NCBI GenBank assembly: GCA_903911825.1
Contig: CAIWFB010000321.1
Coordinates: 1 to 34,413, forward strand
Direction of reading: 5' to 3'
DNA length: 34,413 bases
Source: an uncultured Verrucomicrobia subdivision 3 bacterium
Lineage (GTDB): Bacteria; Verrucomicrobiota; Verrucomicrobiia; Limisphaerales; UBA11358
The notes beneath the pieces are model-generated. The model searched no databases. It was not told the origin of the DNA and was given only the letters and a program-made list of their open reading frames with translations. Shown one piece after another: positions 15,893 through 25,132 of the stretch. A program made the position numbers and the translations under genes. Numbering within the stretch: the first letter of the stretch is position 1; the number at the start of each line of letters is the position of its first letter.

Positions 15893-16921
15893 ATGGCGGC
15901 TAAAAAAACAACTCGGAAGTCGGTGCTGGTCAAACCGGTGAAACGGAAGAAAAAAGTTTCCGCCGTAGCGGCACCGAAAGTCATTCCTCCACCCGCCCCC
16001 GCGCCCATTGTCGTGCCCCTCGATCCCTCGGTAGCGCCAGCGGGCGAAGGCGACACCACCCGGTTTCTCCAACGCGAAGCCGAACGCAGCGATGGCGATA
16101 GCGCCATTAAACTTTATCTCCGCGAAATCGGTTTGGTAAAACTGCTGACGCCGCAGGAGGAAATTGATTTAGCCGCCAAGATCAAGAAGGGCGACAAAAA
16201 AGCCCGCGAACACATGATCAAGGCGAACCTTCGCCTCGTCGTGAAAATCGCCCGCGATTACGAAGGCATCGGCCTGCCGCTGCTCGATCTCATCAGCGAA
16301 GGCAATATCGGCTTGATGAAAGCCGTCGAACGCTTCGACCCAGCTAAAGGCGGCAAACTCTCCACCTACGGCTCCTGGTGGATCAAACAATCCATCAAGC
16401 GCGCGCTGGCAAACCAGTCCAAGACCATCCGCCTGCCCGTGCATCTTGTGGATAAGATTTCCAAGATGCGGCGCATGTCCATGAAGCTGCAGGAAATTTT
16501 CGGCCGCGAACCGACCGATGAAGAATTGGCTGCTGAACTCGGCACCACCGCCGCGCGCGTTTCACAGATGCGCACCGCCTCCATCCGCCCCGCCTCGCTC
16601 GATGCGCCCGTGGGCGAAGATGATTCCAATAGCTATTCGGAAATCGTCGAAGACGAACGCGCCACTAATCCTTACGACGAACTCGAAGACAAAACCGTCA
16701 CCGGCATGTTGCAAGAGATGGTGAAACATCTCGATGCGCGTGAAGCGACCATTCTCCGCTTCCGCTTTGGCCTCGATGGCGGAGCGGAAAAAACGTTGGA
16801 AGAAGTCGGTGAAAAATTTGGTGTCACGCGTGAACGCGTCCGCCAGATCCAAAATCTTGCGCTCCGCAAACTGCGCAAGATGATCGAGAAACTCGAAAAA
16901 TCGAAAACGAAAGAAGATTGA
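15893..16921 (+). CDS. rpoD: RNA polymerase sigma-70 factor, RpoD/SigA group
   Basis: This sigma factor directs RNA polymerase to promoters. The 342-residue protein lacks region 1.1. Instead it has a basic Lys/Pro/Ala-rich N-terminus (1-50). Region 1.2 begins at about 65 (AIKLYLREIGLVKLLTPQEE). Regions 2.1-2.4 lie around 110-175 (NLRLVVKIARDYEGIGLPLL; LSTYGSWWIKQSIKRAL). Region 3 follows (LVDKISKMRRMSMKL). Region 4.2 is a complete helix-turn-helix (TLEEVGEKFGVTRERVRQIQ). Full regions 2-4 fit a primary or group 2 factor. A second, longer RpoD elsewhere in the genome cannot be excluded. The apt gene follows after 3 bases. The ATG at 15893 precedes the basic tail. Confidence 0.9.
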   Translation: MAAKKTTRKSVLVKPVKRKKKVSAVAAPKVIPPPAPAPIVVPLDPSVAPAGEGDTTRFLQREAERSDGDSAIKLYLREIGLVKLLTPQEEIDLAAKIKKGDKKAREHMIKANLRLVVKIARDYEGIGLPLLDLISEGNIGLMKAVERFDPAKGGKLSTYGSWWIKQSIKRALANQSKTIRLPVHLVDKISKMRRMSMKLQEIFGREPTDEELAAELGTTAARVSQMRTASIRPASLDAPVGEDDSNSYSEIVEDERATNPYDELEDKTVTGMLQEMVKHLDAREATILRFRFGLDGGAEKTLEEVGEKFGVTRERVRQIQNLALRKLRKMIEKLEKSKTKED

Positions 16922-16924
16922 ACC

Positions 16925-17458
16925 ATGCCCCCCTCCGTTACTGCCGCTGAAATTGAGAAGGCCATCCGCAACGTGCCAGATTTTCCAAAGCCTGGCATCC
17001 AATTCAAAGACATCACGCCTGTCCTCGCCGATGCTCGACTCTTCGCCGGGACGATTGATCTGCTTACCCAAAAATTTAAACCCGGCGACGTGGATGCCGT
17101 CATCGGTATTGATGCACGCGGCTTTATTTTCGCCGCCGCCGCCGCCACTAAACTGCACGCCGGCTTTGTGCCCGTGCGCAAAAAAGGGAAGTTGCCCTAC
17201 ACGACCATCGAGGAAGATTATGCGCTGGAATACGGTAACTCCACCGTGGCGATGCACATCGATGCGTTGAAGCCGGGCGCCAAAGTGTTGCTAGTGGATG
17301 ACTTGCTCGCCACCGGCGGAACCGCCGCCGCCGCCATTTCCTTGGTGAAGAAACTGGGCGGCCAGATCTTGGAAGTTGGCTTTGTGATCGAACTAAAGTT
17401 CCTCAATGGCCGCACCAAACTGCACGACCTCCCCGTGCGTTCGTTGGTCAGCTATTAA
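16925..17458 (+). CDS. apt: Adenine phosphoribosyltransferase
   Basis: This purine salvage enzyme makes AMP from adenine and PRPP in the cytosol. The 177-residue length fits. Family motifs are FPKPGIQFKDITPVL near the N-terminus, the hood region IGIDARGFIFAAA, and the PRPP site LLVDDLLATGGTAAAAI. The ATG at 16925 lies 3 bases after the sigma factor stop, so both are on one transcript. It ends in front of the strong hairpin terminator at 17475-17510, which closes this plus-strand run. Confidence 0.96.
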   Translation: MPPSVTAAEIEKAIRNVPDFPKPGIQFKDITPVLADARLFAGTIDLLTQKFKPGDVDAVIGIDARGFIFAAAAATKLHAGFVPVRKKGKLPYTTIEEDYALEYGNSTVAMHIDALKPGAKVLLVDDLLATGGTAAAAISLVKKLGGQILEVGFVIELKFLNGRTKLHDLPVRSLVSY

Positions 17459-17474
17459 TACAATCTAAAAATAA

Positions 17475-17510
17475 AAAAAGGCGGCGTGGAAGATTCCACG
17501 CCGCCTTTTT
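17475..17510. terminator. Bidirectional intrinsic terminator between apt and atpC
   Basis: A 16-bp perfect stem (17475-17490 with 17495-17510) closes on a four-base loop AGAT. The stem has a G/C-rich core, GGCGGCGTGGA. It is flanked by A-runs on the left and T-runs on the right, so it works as a rho-independent terminator in both directions. It sits exactly between two convergent genes. Confidence 0.95.
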
Positions 17511-17519
17511 GATTTAGAT

Positions 17520-17930
17520 TTATCGGCGGTGCCGTTGCTTGACCTTGAGTTGGGTCAAGGCGTGCATGAGCGAAGCTTGCACCACAGCGGATTCTTCTTC
17601 GGTCAGCTTTTCAGCGAGGCGTTGCTCGGCTTTCTGACGGGCTTCTTCAGCTTTGGCTTCATCAATGTCATCGGACTTGACGGCCATATCCGTCAAAACG
17701 GAAACCGCAGAGCCGGTGATCTGCACGAAACCGTCACCGACGGCGAGGAAGATATTCTCCGCACCTTTTTTGGCGATGATTTCGCCCGCTGCCAACTGCG
17801 TCATGATCGGCATGTGCTGCGGATAGATGCCCATCTCGCCGTCAATGCCGGTGAGTGTGACCATCTCCACGTCTTCTGAGAAAATTGTCGCCGTCGGGGT
17901 GACGATTTCGAGTTTGAGCGTAGCAGCCAT
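17520..17930 (-). CDS. atpC: ATP synthase F1 epsilon subunit
   Basis: Epsilon belongs to the central stalk of F1 and can hold the enzyme in an inhibited state. The protein has 136 residues. The N-terminal beta-sandwich contains the family signature VTLTGIDGEMGIYPQHMPIM, followed by FLAVGDGFVQITGSAVSVL. The C-terminal pair of helices (about 90-136) contains an acidic, Ala-rich segment (DIDEAKAEEARQKAEQRLAE), so the regulatory hairpin is present. It is the last gene of the atp operon, 38 bases after atpD, and ends next to the bidirectional terminator. Confidence 0.95.
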   Translation of the reverse strand: MAATLKLEIVTPTATIFSEDVEMVTLTGIDGEMGIYPQHMPIMTQLAAGEIIAKKGAENIFLAVGDGFVQITGSAVSVLTDMAVKSDDIDEAKAEEARQKAEQRLAEKLTEEESAVVQASLMHALTQLKVKQRHRR

Positions 17931-17968
17931 TTAATTTGATGCGCGAGTGAGTTGATCAATTCAGCGGA

Positions 17969-19435
<1,467 letters not shown>

Positions 19436-19446
19436 CTAATTTAGTT

Positions 19447-20325
19447 TCAACTGATCGCCATCTGTGCGGTGGTGATCTCCAACAATTCCTTCGTGATGTT
19501 AGCCTGCCGCAGCTTGTTGTATTCCAGCGTAAGATCTTTGATGATCTGCTTGGCATTGTCCGTGGCGTTCTTCATCGCCACCATGCGTGCGCTTTGTTCG
19601 CTGGCCTTGGTCTCCAGCAAAATCTGGTGCATCTGAAAATTCAAACTGTGCGGCAACAACTGGCCGAGCACGGTTTCTTCATCCGGCTCAAACTCGAAAA
19701 TCTCGTCCGTGTCGTGAGACATCAGATCTTCTTTCGGCGCATTCAAGCCCGCAGTGACGGCGGATAATTTGCCCATCGGCAGGAATGGCACGAGCGAGGG
19801 CTGCTGCGTCAACGTATTGATGAAACGAGGATAGAGAATATCTACGGCATCCACTTCGCCCTTCAAAAACAATTGCTGCACGAATTTGGAAATCGCGCGC
19901 GCCTCCGCAAATTCCGGCGTGTCTTTGTAGGAAAATTCCGCCGCGAGATTTCGTTTCGTGCGGGCGATGAACAACGAAGCTTTTTTACCGGCCGTCACAA
20001 ACACCGTGATGTTTTTATCCAGCTTGGCGACTTCGCGAAAAAGATTTCCATTCAAGCCACCGCACAGACCGCGATCAGAACCCACGACAACCACTGCACG
20101 TTTGTTCACCGGGCGCGACTGCATCAGTGGATGATCGAAGCCGACCGTGCCCGTGGCCGCTTCGGCCATCATCACGTTGAGCAGCTTGGCGTAAGGGCGA
20201 CCGACGAGCGCGGCCTGCTGGGCCTTGCGCATCTTCGCCGCCGCCACCATCTGCATCGCCTTGGTGATTTGGGCGGTATTCTTGACCGACTTGATTCGTC
20301 GGCGTATGTCGCGCGTGCTGGCCAT
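19447..20325 (-). CDS. atpG: ATP synthase F1 gamma subunit
   Basis: Gamma is the rotating shaft of F1. The 292 residues have the two terminal helices that form the coiled-coil shaft. The N-terminal one reads TRDIRRRIKSVKNTAQITKA. The C-terminal one includes ARMVAMKNATDNAKQIIKDL and LEYNKLRQANITKELLEI. The central Rossmann-like domain includes VVVGSDRGLCGGLNGNL. All these are standard family features, so the protein should be functional. The gene starts 6 bases after the atpA stop and is followed by atpD. Confidence 0.97.
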   Translation of the reverse strand: MASTRDIRRRIKSVKNTAQITKAMQMVAAAKMRKAQQAALVGRPYAKLLNVMMAEAATGTVGFDHPLMQSRPVNKRAVVVVGSDRGLCGGLNGNLFREVAKLDKNITVFVTAGKKASLFIARTKRNLAAEFSYKDTPEFAEARAISKFVQQLFLKGEVDAVDILYPRFINTLTQQPSLVPFLPMGKLSAVTAGLNAPKEDLMSHDTDEIFEFEPDEETVLGQLLPHSLNFQMHQILLETKASEQSARMVAMKNATDNAKQIIKDLTLEYNKLRQANITKELLEITTAQMAIS

Positions 20326-20331
20326 GAAATA

Positions 20332-21864
20332 TCAGCGGTAAGACTGCTTGAATTCCGTGATCGCCGCTTTCAAATCCGCCGTGAGGGCGTCGTTGATGGC
20401 TTTTTCATTACGGATTTTTGCGAGCACCTCGGCTTTGCGGGTCTGGAAGAAATCAACCAGCTTGCCTTGGAAATCTTTGACTTTTTCCACCGCGACGTCG
20501 TCGAGGAAATTATTCTGCACGGACCAGAGCACCAGCACCTGCACTTCGACGGGCAGCGGGTTGTATTGGTTCTGCTTGAACAATTCCACAATGCGCTTGC
20601 CGCGTTCGAGCAAGGCTTGCGTCTTGGCATCAAGATCGGAACCGAACTGCGCGAACGCTGCGAGTTCACGGAACTGGGCCAAGTCACCTTTGATACGACC
20701 GGCCACTTGCTTCGTCGCCTTGATCTGCGCGGCAGAACCGACGCGGCTCACGGAGAGACCGACGGAAACTGCGGGGCGGATGCCTTGATAGAACAAATCG
20801 GTTTCAAGATAAATTTGGCCGTCCGTGATCGAAATCACGTTCGTCGGAATGTAAGCGGAAACGTCGCCCGCTTGCGTCTCAATGATCGGCAACGCAGTAA
20901 GCGAGCCGTTACCGTATTTTTCGGAAACACGCGCCGAACGTTCGAGCAAACGGCTGTGGAGATAGAATACGTCACCGGGATACGCTTCACGACCGGACGG
21001 ACGTTTCAAGATGAGCGCAACCTGGCGATAAGCCACGGCGTGCTTGGACAAATCATCAAAAATGATCAACGCGTCCATGCCGTTATCCATGAACCATTCA
21101 CCAATTGCCGCACCGGCGAACGGAGCGAGATATTGGTTCGTGGCGGAATCAGAAGCGGAGGCCGCAACAATCACCGTGTAAGGCAAAGCACCAGCTTCTT
21201 CGAGCACCGCGATGACGCGGGCGATGTTGGACTGCTTTTGGCCGATCGCAACGTAGATGCTGTAAATCGGACGAAAATCTTTTTCGCCGGATTTTTCCGC
21301 AGCCAAATTGATGCGCGCCTGATTGATCATACAATCCACGCCAATCGTGGTCTTGCCAGTGCCACGGTCACCGATGATCAGTTCGCGTTGGCCGCGACCG
21401 ATCGGAACCATCGCGTCGATCGCCATGATGCCGGTTTGCACCGGCTGGCTCACGGGTTTGCGGCGGATGATGCCGGGCGCAATTTTTTCAACGGGATAAA
21501 AAGCGGATTCTTTGATCGGTCCCTTGCCGTCGATCGGCTGGCCGAGGGTGTTGACCACGCGGCCCAACATGCCTTTGCCGACGGGAACCTGTAGCAATTT
21601 GCCGGTGGTGCGGACTTCGGAACCTTCTTTGATCTTCGTGTAGTCGCCGAGAATGATGGCGCCCACTTCGGTTTCTTCGAGGTTCAGCGCGAGGCCGACC
21701 ACGCCGCCGCCGAAGTCGAGCATCTCGTTCAACATCGTGTCGGTGAGGCCTTCGATCTTGGCCACGCCGTCGCCGATTTCGCGGACGGTGCCGACATTCT
21801 GTTTTGCCGTCGCGGTTTTTGCACCGGCGATCTGGGCTTCGATTTCTTGCAACAAATTACTCAT
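20332..21864 (-). CDS. atpA: ATP synthase F1 alpha subunit
   Basis: Alpha carries the non-catalytic nucleotide sites of F1. The 510 residues contain Walker A GDRGTGKT (165-172), [17 protein letters not shown] (Walker B region) and the arginine finger segment around [16 protein letters not shown]. The N-terminus ([14 protein letters not shown]) is the helix that normally contacts the delta subunit. The length is normal. This is relevant because the delta encoded just upstream is unusually short. Gaps are 13 bases to atpH and 6 bases to atpG. Confidence 0.98.
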   Translation of the reverse strand: MSNLLQEIEAQIAGAKTATAKQNVGTVREIGDGVAKIEGLTDTMLNEMLDFGGGVVGLALNLEETEVGAIILGDYTKIKEGSEVRTTGKLLQVPVGKGMLGRVVNTLGQPIDGKGPIKESAFYPVEKIAPGIIRRKPVSQPVQTGIMAIDAMVPIGRGQRELIIGDRGTGKTTIGVDCMINQARINLAAEKSGEKDFRPIYSIYVAIGQKQSNIARVIAVLEEAGALPYTVIVAASASDSATNQYLAPFAGAAIGEWFMDNGMDALIIFDDLSKHAVAYRQVALILKRPSGREAYPGDVFYLHSRLLERSARVSEKYGNGSLTALPIIETQAGDVSAYIPTNVISITDGQIYLETDLFYQGIRPAVSVGLSVSRVGSAAQIKATKQVAGRIKGDLAQFRELAAFAQFGSDLDAKTQALLERGKRIVELFKQNQYNPLPVEVQVLVLWSVQNNFLDDVAVEKVKDFQGKLVDFFQTRKAEVLAKIRNEKAINDALTADLKAAITEFKQSYR

Positions 21865-21877
21865 AGGGGAAATTCAA

Positions 21878-22270
21878 TTAAAAACTCTGCGCCAATTTTT
21901 CCAAACGCGTTTTCACGCTGCCGTCATAAAGATCACTGCCGACCTGAATCCGCAAACCGCCGAGCAACTTGGGGTTGATGGCGTAGGAAATATCCAGATG
22001 CGTGCCGTATTGCTTTTCCAAGCTCGCCTTGATGCTCGCGCGTTGTTCGGGCGAGGTTTCCACGGCGTTCTCCACTTTGGCCGTGCGTTTGGCCACGTCT
22101 AGCTGCACCAAGCGATGCAAGCGCGACAGGATTTCCACATAGCCACGCGGCTTCTTTTCCGCCAGCAGCTTCACCACGTGACTAACACGGCCTTCATCCA
22201 GCACGCCATTCACCATGGAAGTGCGGAACAATTGACGGGCGTCGCGTTGGGCTTGTTTGGAAATCTTCAT
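21878..22270 (-). CDS. atpH: ATP synthase delta subunit, short form
   Basis: Delta joins the peripheral stalk to the top of F1. The C-terminal domain is well conserved: INPKLLGGLRIQVGSDLYDG followed by SVKTRLEKLAQSF. Upstream, AEKKPRGYVEILSRLHRLV matches the last helices of the N-terminal domain. Only about 33 residues precede that point, against about 80 in E. coli delta, so the total is 130 rather than about 177. The first helices of the bundle that binds alpha therefore seem to be missing or reduced. No upstream in-frame extension is possible without running into atpF, 12 bases away. The reading frame is intact, so this looks like a natural short form. Confidence 0.9.
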   Translation of the reverse strand: MKISKQAQRDARQLFRTSMVNGVLDEGRVSHVVKLLAEKKPRGYVEILSRLHRLVQLDVAKRTAKVENAVETSPEQRASIKASLEKQYGTHLDISYAINPKLLGGLRIQVGSDLYDGSVKTRLEKLAQSF

Positions 22271-22282
22271 GCCTGCTTCAAA

Positions 22283-22780
22283 TCAAGCGAGTTGCTTTTG
22301 GGTTTCTTCCGCCAGACGTTTTTGGTCGTCCGCCGTGAGAACTTTGCCGGTAACCGTCGTCGTGGTTTGCACCACCAAACGGCCGACTTCGCGCTTCAAT
22401 TCCGAGAGCGTCGCGGCGCGTTCTTGCGCGGCGGCCTCGCGGGCTTTCGACACGATCTGCTCGGCGGCAGCCACGGCTTTTTGCGTTTCCAATTCGGTCA
22501 CGCGGGCGACTGCCGCACGAGCATCGGCGATGATCTTGTTCGCCAGATCACCAGCTTCTGCCAGAATTTTTTGGCGATCTGCTTCGGTCTTAGCAACTTC
22601 TGACTTGATCTTGTCAGCATTAGCCAGACCTTCGGCGATCTTCACCTTGCGCGCGTCGAGGATTTTGAAGATTGGCTTGTAGACAAAAATCCACAGCACC
22701 ACCAGCGCGACCGAGAAGTCGATCGTTTGAACAATCAACTTCTGCCACTGGATACCCAGCATTTCGAGTGTCCCGTTCAT
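22283..22780 (-). CDS. atpF: ATP synthase Fo b subunit
   Basis: Subunit b forms the peripheral stalk. One N-terminal membrane helix (LIVQTIDFSVALVVLWIFVY, about 15-34) is followed by KPIFKILDARKVKIAEGL. A long Ala/Glu/Lys-rich helix then runs to the end (residues about 50-165). The length of 165 is typical. Only one b-type gene is present, so the stalk is probably a b homodimer. It lies between atpE (15 bases upstream) and atpH (12 bases downstream). Confidence 0.96.
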   Translation of the reverse strand: MNGTLEMLGIQWQKLIVQTIDFSVALVVLWIFVYKPIFKILDARKVKIAEGLANADKIKSEVAKTEADRQKILAEAGDLANKIIADARAAVARVTELETQKAVAAAEQIVSKAREAAAQERAATLSELKREVGRLVVQTTTTVTGKVLTADDQKRLAEETQKQLA

Positions 22781-22795
22781 ACGAGCCTCAAAAAA

Positions 22796-23014
22796 TTAGG
22801 CTTTGCCGAGCACGAACGCGAGAATCGCCGCGCCTTCAGCGAGCGCGATACCGAGAATCATAATGGCGACAACGCGACCGAACATGCCAGGGTTGCGACC
22901 GATGGCCATGGTTGCACCAGCGGCGGCAATACCGATACCGATGGCGGCGCCACCGAAGGCAAGACCGACGTGGACGTTACCTTGGAGGACGGGAGCTAGT
23001 TCTGCGAGCATCAT
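22796..23014 (-). CDS. atpE: ATP synthase Fo c subunit (proteolipid)
   Basis: Subunit c builds the rotor ring. Two hydrophobic helices are joined by the polar loop GRNPGMF. The second helix carries the ion-binding glutamate in LGIALAEGAAILAFVLG. The residue after the glutamate is Gly, and helix 1 (GGAAIGIGIAAAGATMA) lacks the Gln used by Na+-binding rings. The ring is thus most likely proton-coupled. ATG at 23014 (72 residues) is chosen; a second ATG follows at 23011. A TTG at 23050 would add a polar Asn-rich leader not seen in the family. It is the second gene of the operon, 75 bases after atpB. Confidence 0.94.
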   Translation of the reverse strand: MMLAELAPVLQGNVHVGLAFGGAAIGIGIAAAGATMAIGRNPGMFGRVVAIMILGIALAEGAAILAFVLGKA

Positions 23015-23089
23015 ATGCTTATTATTATTTTGGTTTCTAGTTTCTCGCAACCGTTCGCCGAAAGGTCTCCCGGTTGCAAATGGTTAAAT

Positions 23090-24061
23090 TTAATGTTTCG
23101 CGTGATCTTCTTCAGTATGGGAACACAACGTTCCTGCGAATACGATGGTCAACATCGCAAAAACGAACGCTTGCACTACCGCGACAAAAATTTCGAAAAA
23201 GTAGAAAGGCAGCGAGAGCAATAAACCCATGATGAAAGGTTTTGCTGTCATCGTCATCGTTAACAGGGTTTCACCCGCGAAGACGTTACCGTAAAGACGA
23301 ACCGCCAGAGCGAGCGGACGAACAAAAACAATCGAGAGCGCTTCCATCGCCCCAACAAACAAAAACATCAGAGCCACCAACGGATAAAGCCACTTGGTCG
23401 TTTCCACTTTGACTCCGAAAATATGCTTGATCAGGCCGATGGGACCATTGTAACGCAGAGCCCACACAAAGGTCATCACCAAGAAAATTAACGCCATCGC
23501 CACAGTCAAGTTTGCGTCAGATGTTGGCGGACGGATAAAAGGCAATTCCACGTGCTCAACCGCGAACGGCATGGAACTAAAAGCTGTCCCCGGGTGAGCC
23601 GGCAAACCATAACCAATTGCACCAACCCCGGGCATCAAATCGACAAAATTAGAGATGAAGGCAAAAATGAAAAATGTAACGGCAAACGGAAACACCCAAC
23701 GCGAAACTTTGGGCTCAAGAATCATTCCAGACAGGCTATCCCAGCCTTCAACCAATGCTTCGAAAAGATTACCCAACCCAGTCGGCACTTTATCAGCGCT
23801 CATGCGACGGGCACCAACTTGCACCACCACCACAATCAACAATACCACAGCCCAAGAGAGCACAATCGAGTTGGTGATGGGAAAGGAACCGACATGAAAC
23901 AACGCAGGCGCATCCATTGGCACCAACGGAGCAGTGTGTTCGACAGCGGCGACTTGGACACCATCCGCAGCGGGGACCGCAACGGTTTTCGCCCTCAAAC
24001 CAGCAACCGAAGTCACAGCGAGGAGCGTCAAAGCAAAAATGAGTTTATTAAAACGAGCCAC
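23090..24061 (-). CDS. atpB: ATP synthase Fo a subunit
   Basis: Subunit a contains the two half-channels for protons. The essential arginine is R255 in LALAVRLYGNVFAGE. The 323 residues exceed the E. coli protein (271). Part of the excess is an N-terminal hydrophobic leader that looks like a cleavable signal peptide (KLIFALTLLAVTSVAGLRA) plus an exported segment up to about 60. Five further membrane helices follow, ending with VVQAFVFAMLTIVFAGTL. The start is GTG at 24061. This is the first gene of the atp operon; no atpI is found upstream. Confidence 0.95.
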   Translation of the reverse strand: MARFNKLIFALTLLAVTSVAGLRAKTVAVPAADGVQVAAVEHTAPLVPMDAPALFHVGSFPITNSIVLSWAVVLLIVVVVQVGARRMSADKVPTGLGNLFEALVEGWDSLSGMILEPKVSRWVFPFAVTFFIFAFISNFVDLMPGVGAIGYGLPAHPGTAFSSMPFAVEHVELPFIRPPTSDANLTVAMALIFLVMTFVWALRYNGPIGLIKHIFGVKVETTKWLYPLVALMFLFVGAMEALSIVFVRPLALAVRLYGNVFAGETLLTMTMTAKPFIMGLLLSLPFYFFEIFVAVVQAFVFAMLTIVFAGTLCSHTEEDHAKH

Positions 24062-24187
24062 AAAAATTGATTTCTGACGACACTAATAGCTGCGGATTTG
24101 CCTTCTGTCGGGCGTCAGAGCCGCAAAAAATGCCTCATCGTGAATTTTTTCACAAGCACTAATTCGACAAATTTTGGGGAGACACAC
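24062..24187 (-). promoter_or_regulatory. Leader/promoter region of the atp operon
   Basis: These 126 bases lie between the gluQ stop and atpB and are A/T-rich. They include the palindrome GTGAATTTTTTCAC (24139-24152), which might be a protein site. I found no atpI gene, no clear terminator and no unambiguous promoter boxes. The operon promoter is placed here only by position. Confidence 0.35.
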
Positions 24188-25027
24188 CTACCTACCAACC
24201 GACCAATCCGAACGGATTTTTTTAGGAGTAGCACCCTGCTCGCGCAACTGGCGCAAACTCAAAGAGTCATGCCTTTTGGCCAAACGCTCCCCTTTAGCAT
24301 CCAGCATCAGTTCACAGTGGAAAAAATCCGGCACCGACCAGCCTAGTGCGCGATAAATCAAGATTTGCCGCACGGTGCTGACGAGCAAATCCGCCCCGCG
24401 CACCACTTCGGTGATGTGCATCGCAGCATCGTCAGCGACGCAAGCCAACTGGTAAGCGGGCACGCCATCGCCGCGCCACACGATGAAATCACCAAAATCT
24501 TTGCCCGCAATAAAATTCTGCGGACCGCAATTCCCGTCCATGAATGAAACGGTTTCGCCATCAGGCACACGAAATCGCCAACTGTATTTTCGATTGCCGA
24601 TTGCCGATTGCCGATTTTCCCGACACGTTCCGGGGTAGATCAATTCATCATCCGCTGCGTGCGGGGCGGTGACGGCGGCTTGAATATCTTTGCGTGAACA
24701 AGTGCAGGGATAAATGAAGTTGCCGGACTGAAGCTTTGCTAGCGCCGCGCGGTAAACATCCATTCGCTCGCTTTGGTTGTAGGGCGCATATTTTCCGCCG
24801 ACATCCGGGCCTTCACTCCACTCGAAACCGAACCAGCGCAAGTCTTCGAGCATGGAGTCAACGAACTCCATTTTGAAGCGGGTGGAATCCAAATCTTCAT
24901 TCCGCAAAATCAATTCACCGCCGGCGGCTCGCGCCCGTTGCTGTGCAGCCCAGAACGTGCGCGCGTGCCCCAGGTGCAAATAGCCGGTGGGCGAAGGCGC
25001 GAGGCGACCACGATACGTTTGATTCAC
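24188..25027 (-). CDS. gluQ: Glutamyl-Q tRNA(Asp) synthetase
   Basis: GluQRS attaches glutamate to the queuosine base of tRNA(Asp). This 279-residue protein is the catalytic half of a GluRS without an anticodon domain, as expected. It begins GRLAPSPTGYLHLGHA, with the HIGH-type motif HLGH (18-21). The zinc site is visible as YPCTCSRKD followed by YPGTC. The KMSKS-type motif is LAKRHDSLSLRQL near the C-terminus. Directly after the zinc cysteine the sequence RQSAIGNR is encoded by a 7-bp tandem repeat, in frame (listed separately). The start is GTG at 25027. It is upstream of the atp operon on the same strand but is probably independent. Confidence 0.94.
   Translation of the reverse strand: MNQTYRGRLAPSPTGYLHLGHARTFWAAQQRARAAGGELILRNEDLDSTRFKMEFVDSMLEDLRWFGFEWSEGPDVGGKYAPYNQSERMDVYRAALAKLQSGNFIYPCTCSRKDIQAAVTAPHAADDELIYPGTCRENRQSAIGNRKYSWRFRVPDGETVSFMDGNCGPQNFIAGKDFGDFIVWRGDGVPAYQLACVADDAAMHITEVVRGADLLVSTVRQILIYRALGWSVPDFFHCELMLDAKGERLAKRHDSLSLRQLREQGATPKKIRSDWSVGR
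24591..24616. repeat. 7-bp tandem repeat inside gluQ
   Basis: CGATTGC occurs three times in succession followed by CGATT, giving 3.7 copies. Three units make 21 bases, so the tract encodes RQSAIGN in the gluQ frame without breaking it. It lies in the loop after the last zinc ligand. Copy-number change by a number not divisible by three would frameshift the gene. Confidence 0.9.
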
Positions 25028-25132
25028 GCGACAGAATTAACCACCAAGACACGAAGGCACCAAGAAAAACTTCGCAGGGCATCGCCAGTTTTGGCGGTGG
25101 ACTTTTGGGCGGAATGAATCCCATAATTTTTC

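Noticed and set aside
23015-23050. Longer atpE with a TTG start at 23050
   Set aside because: The added residues (RETRNQNNNKH) are polar and not typical of the proteolipid. Two ATG codons follow at 23014 and 23011.
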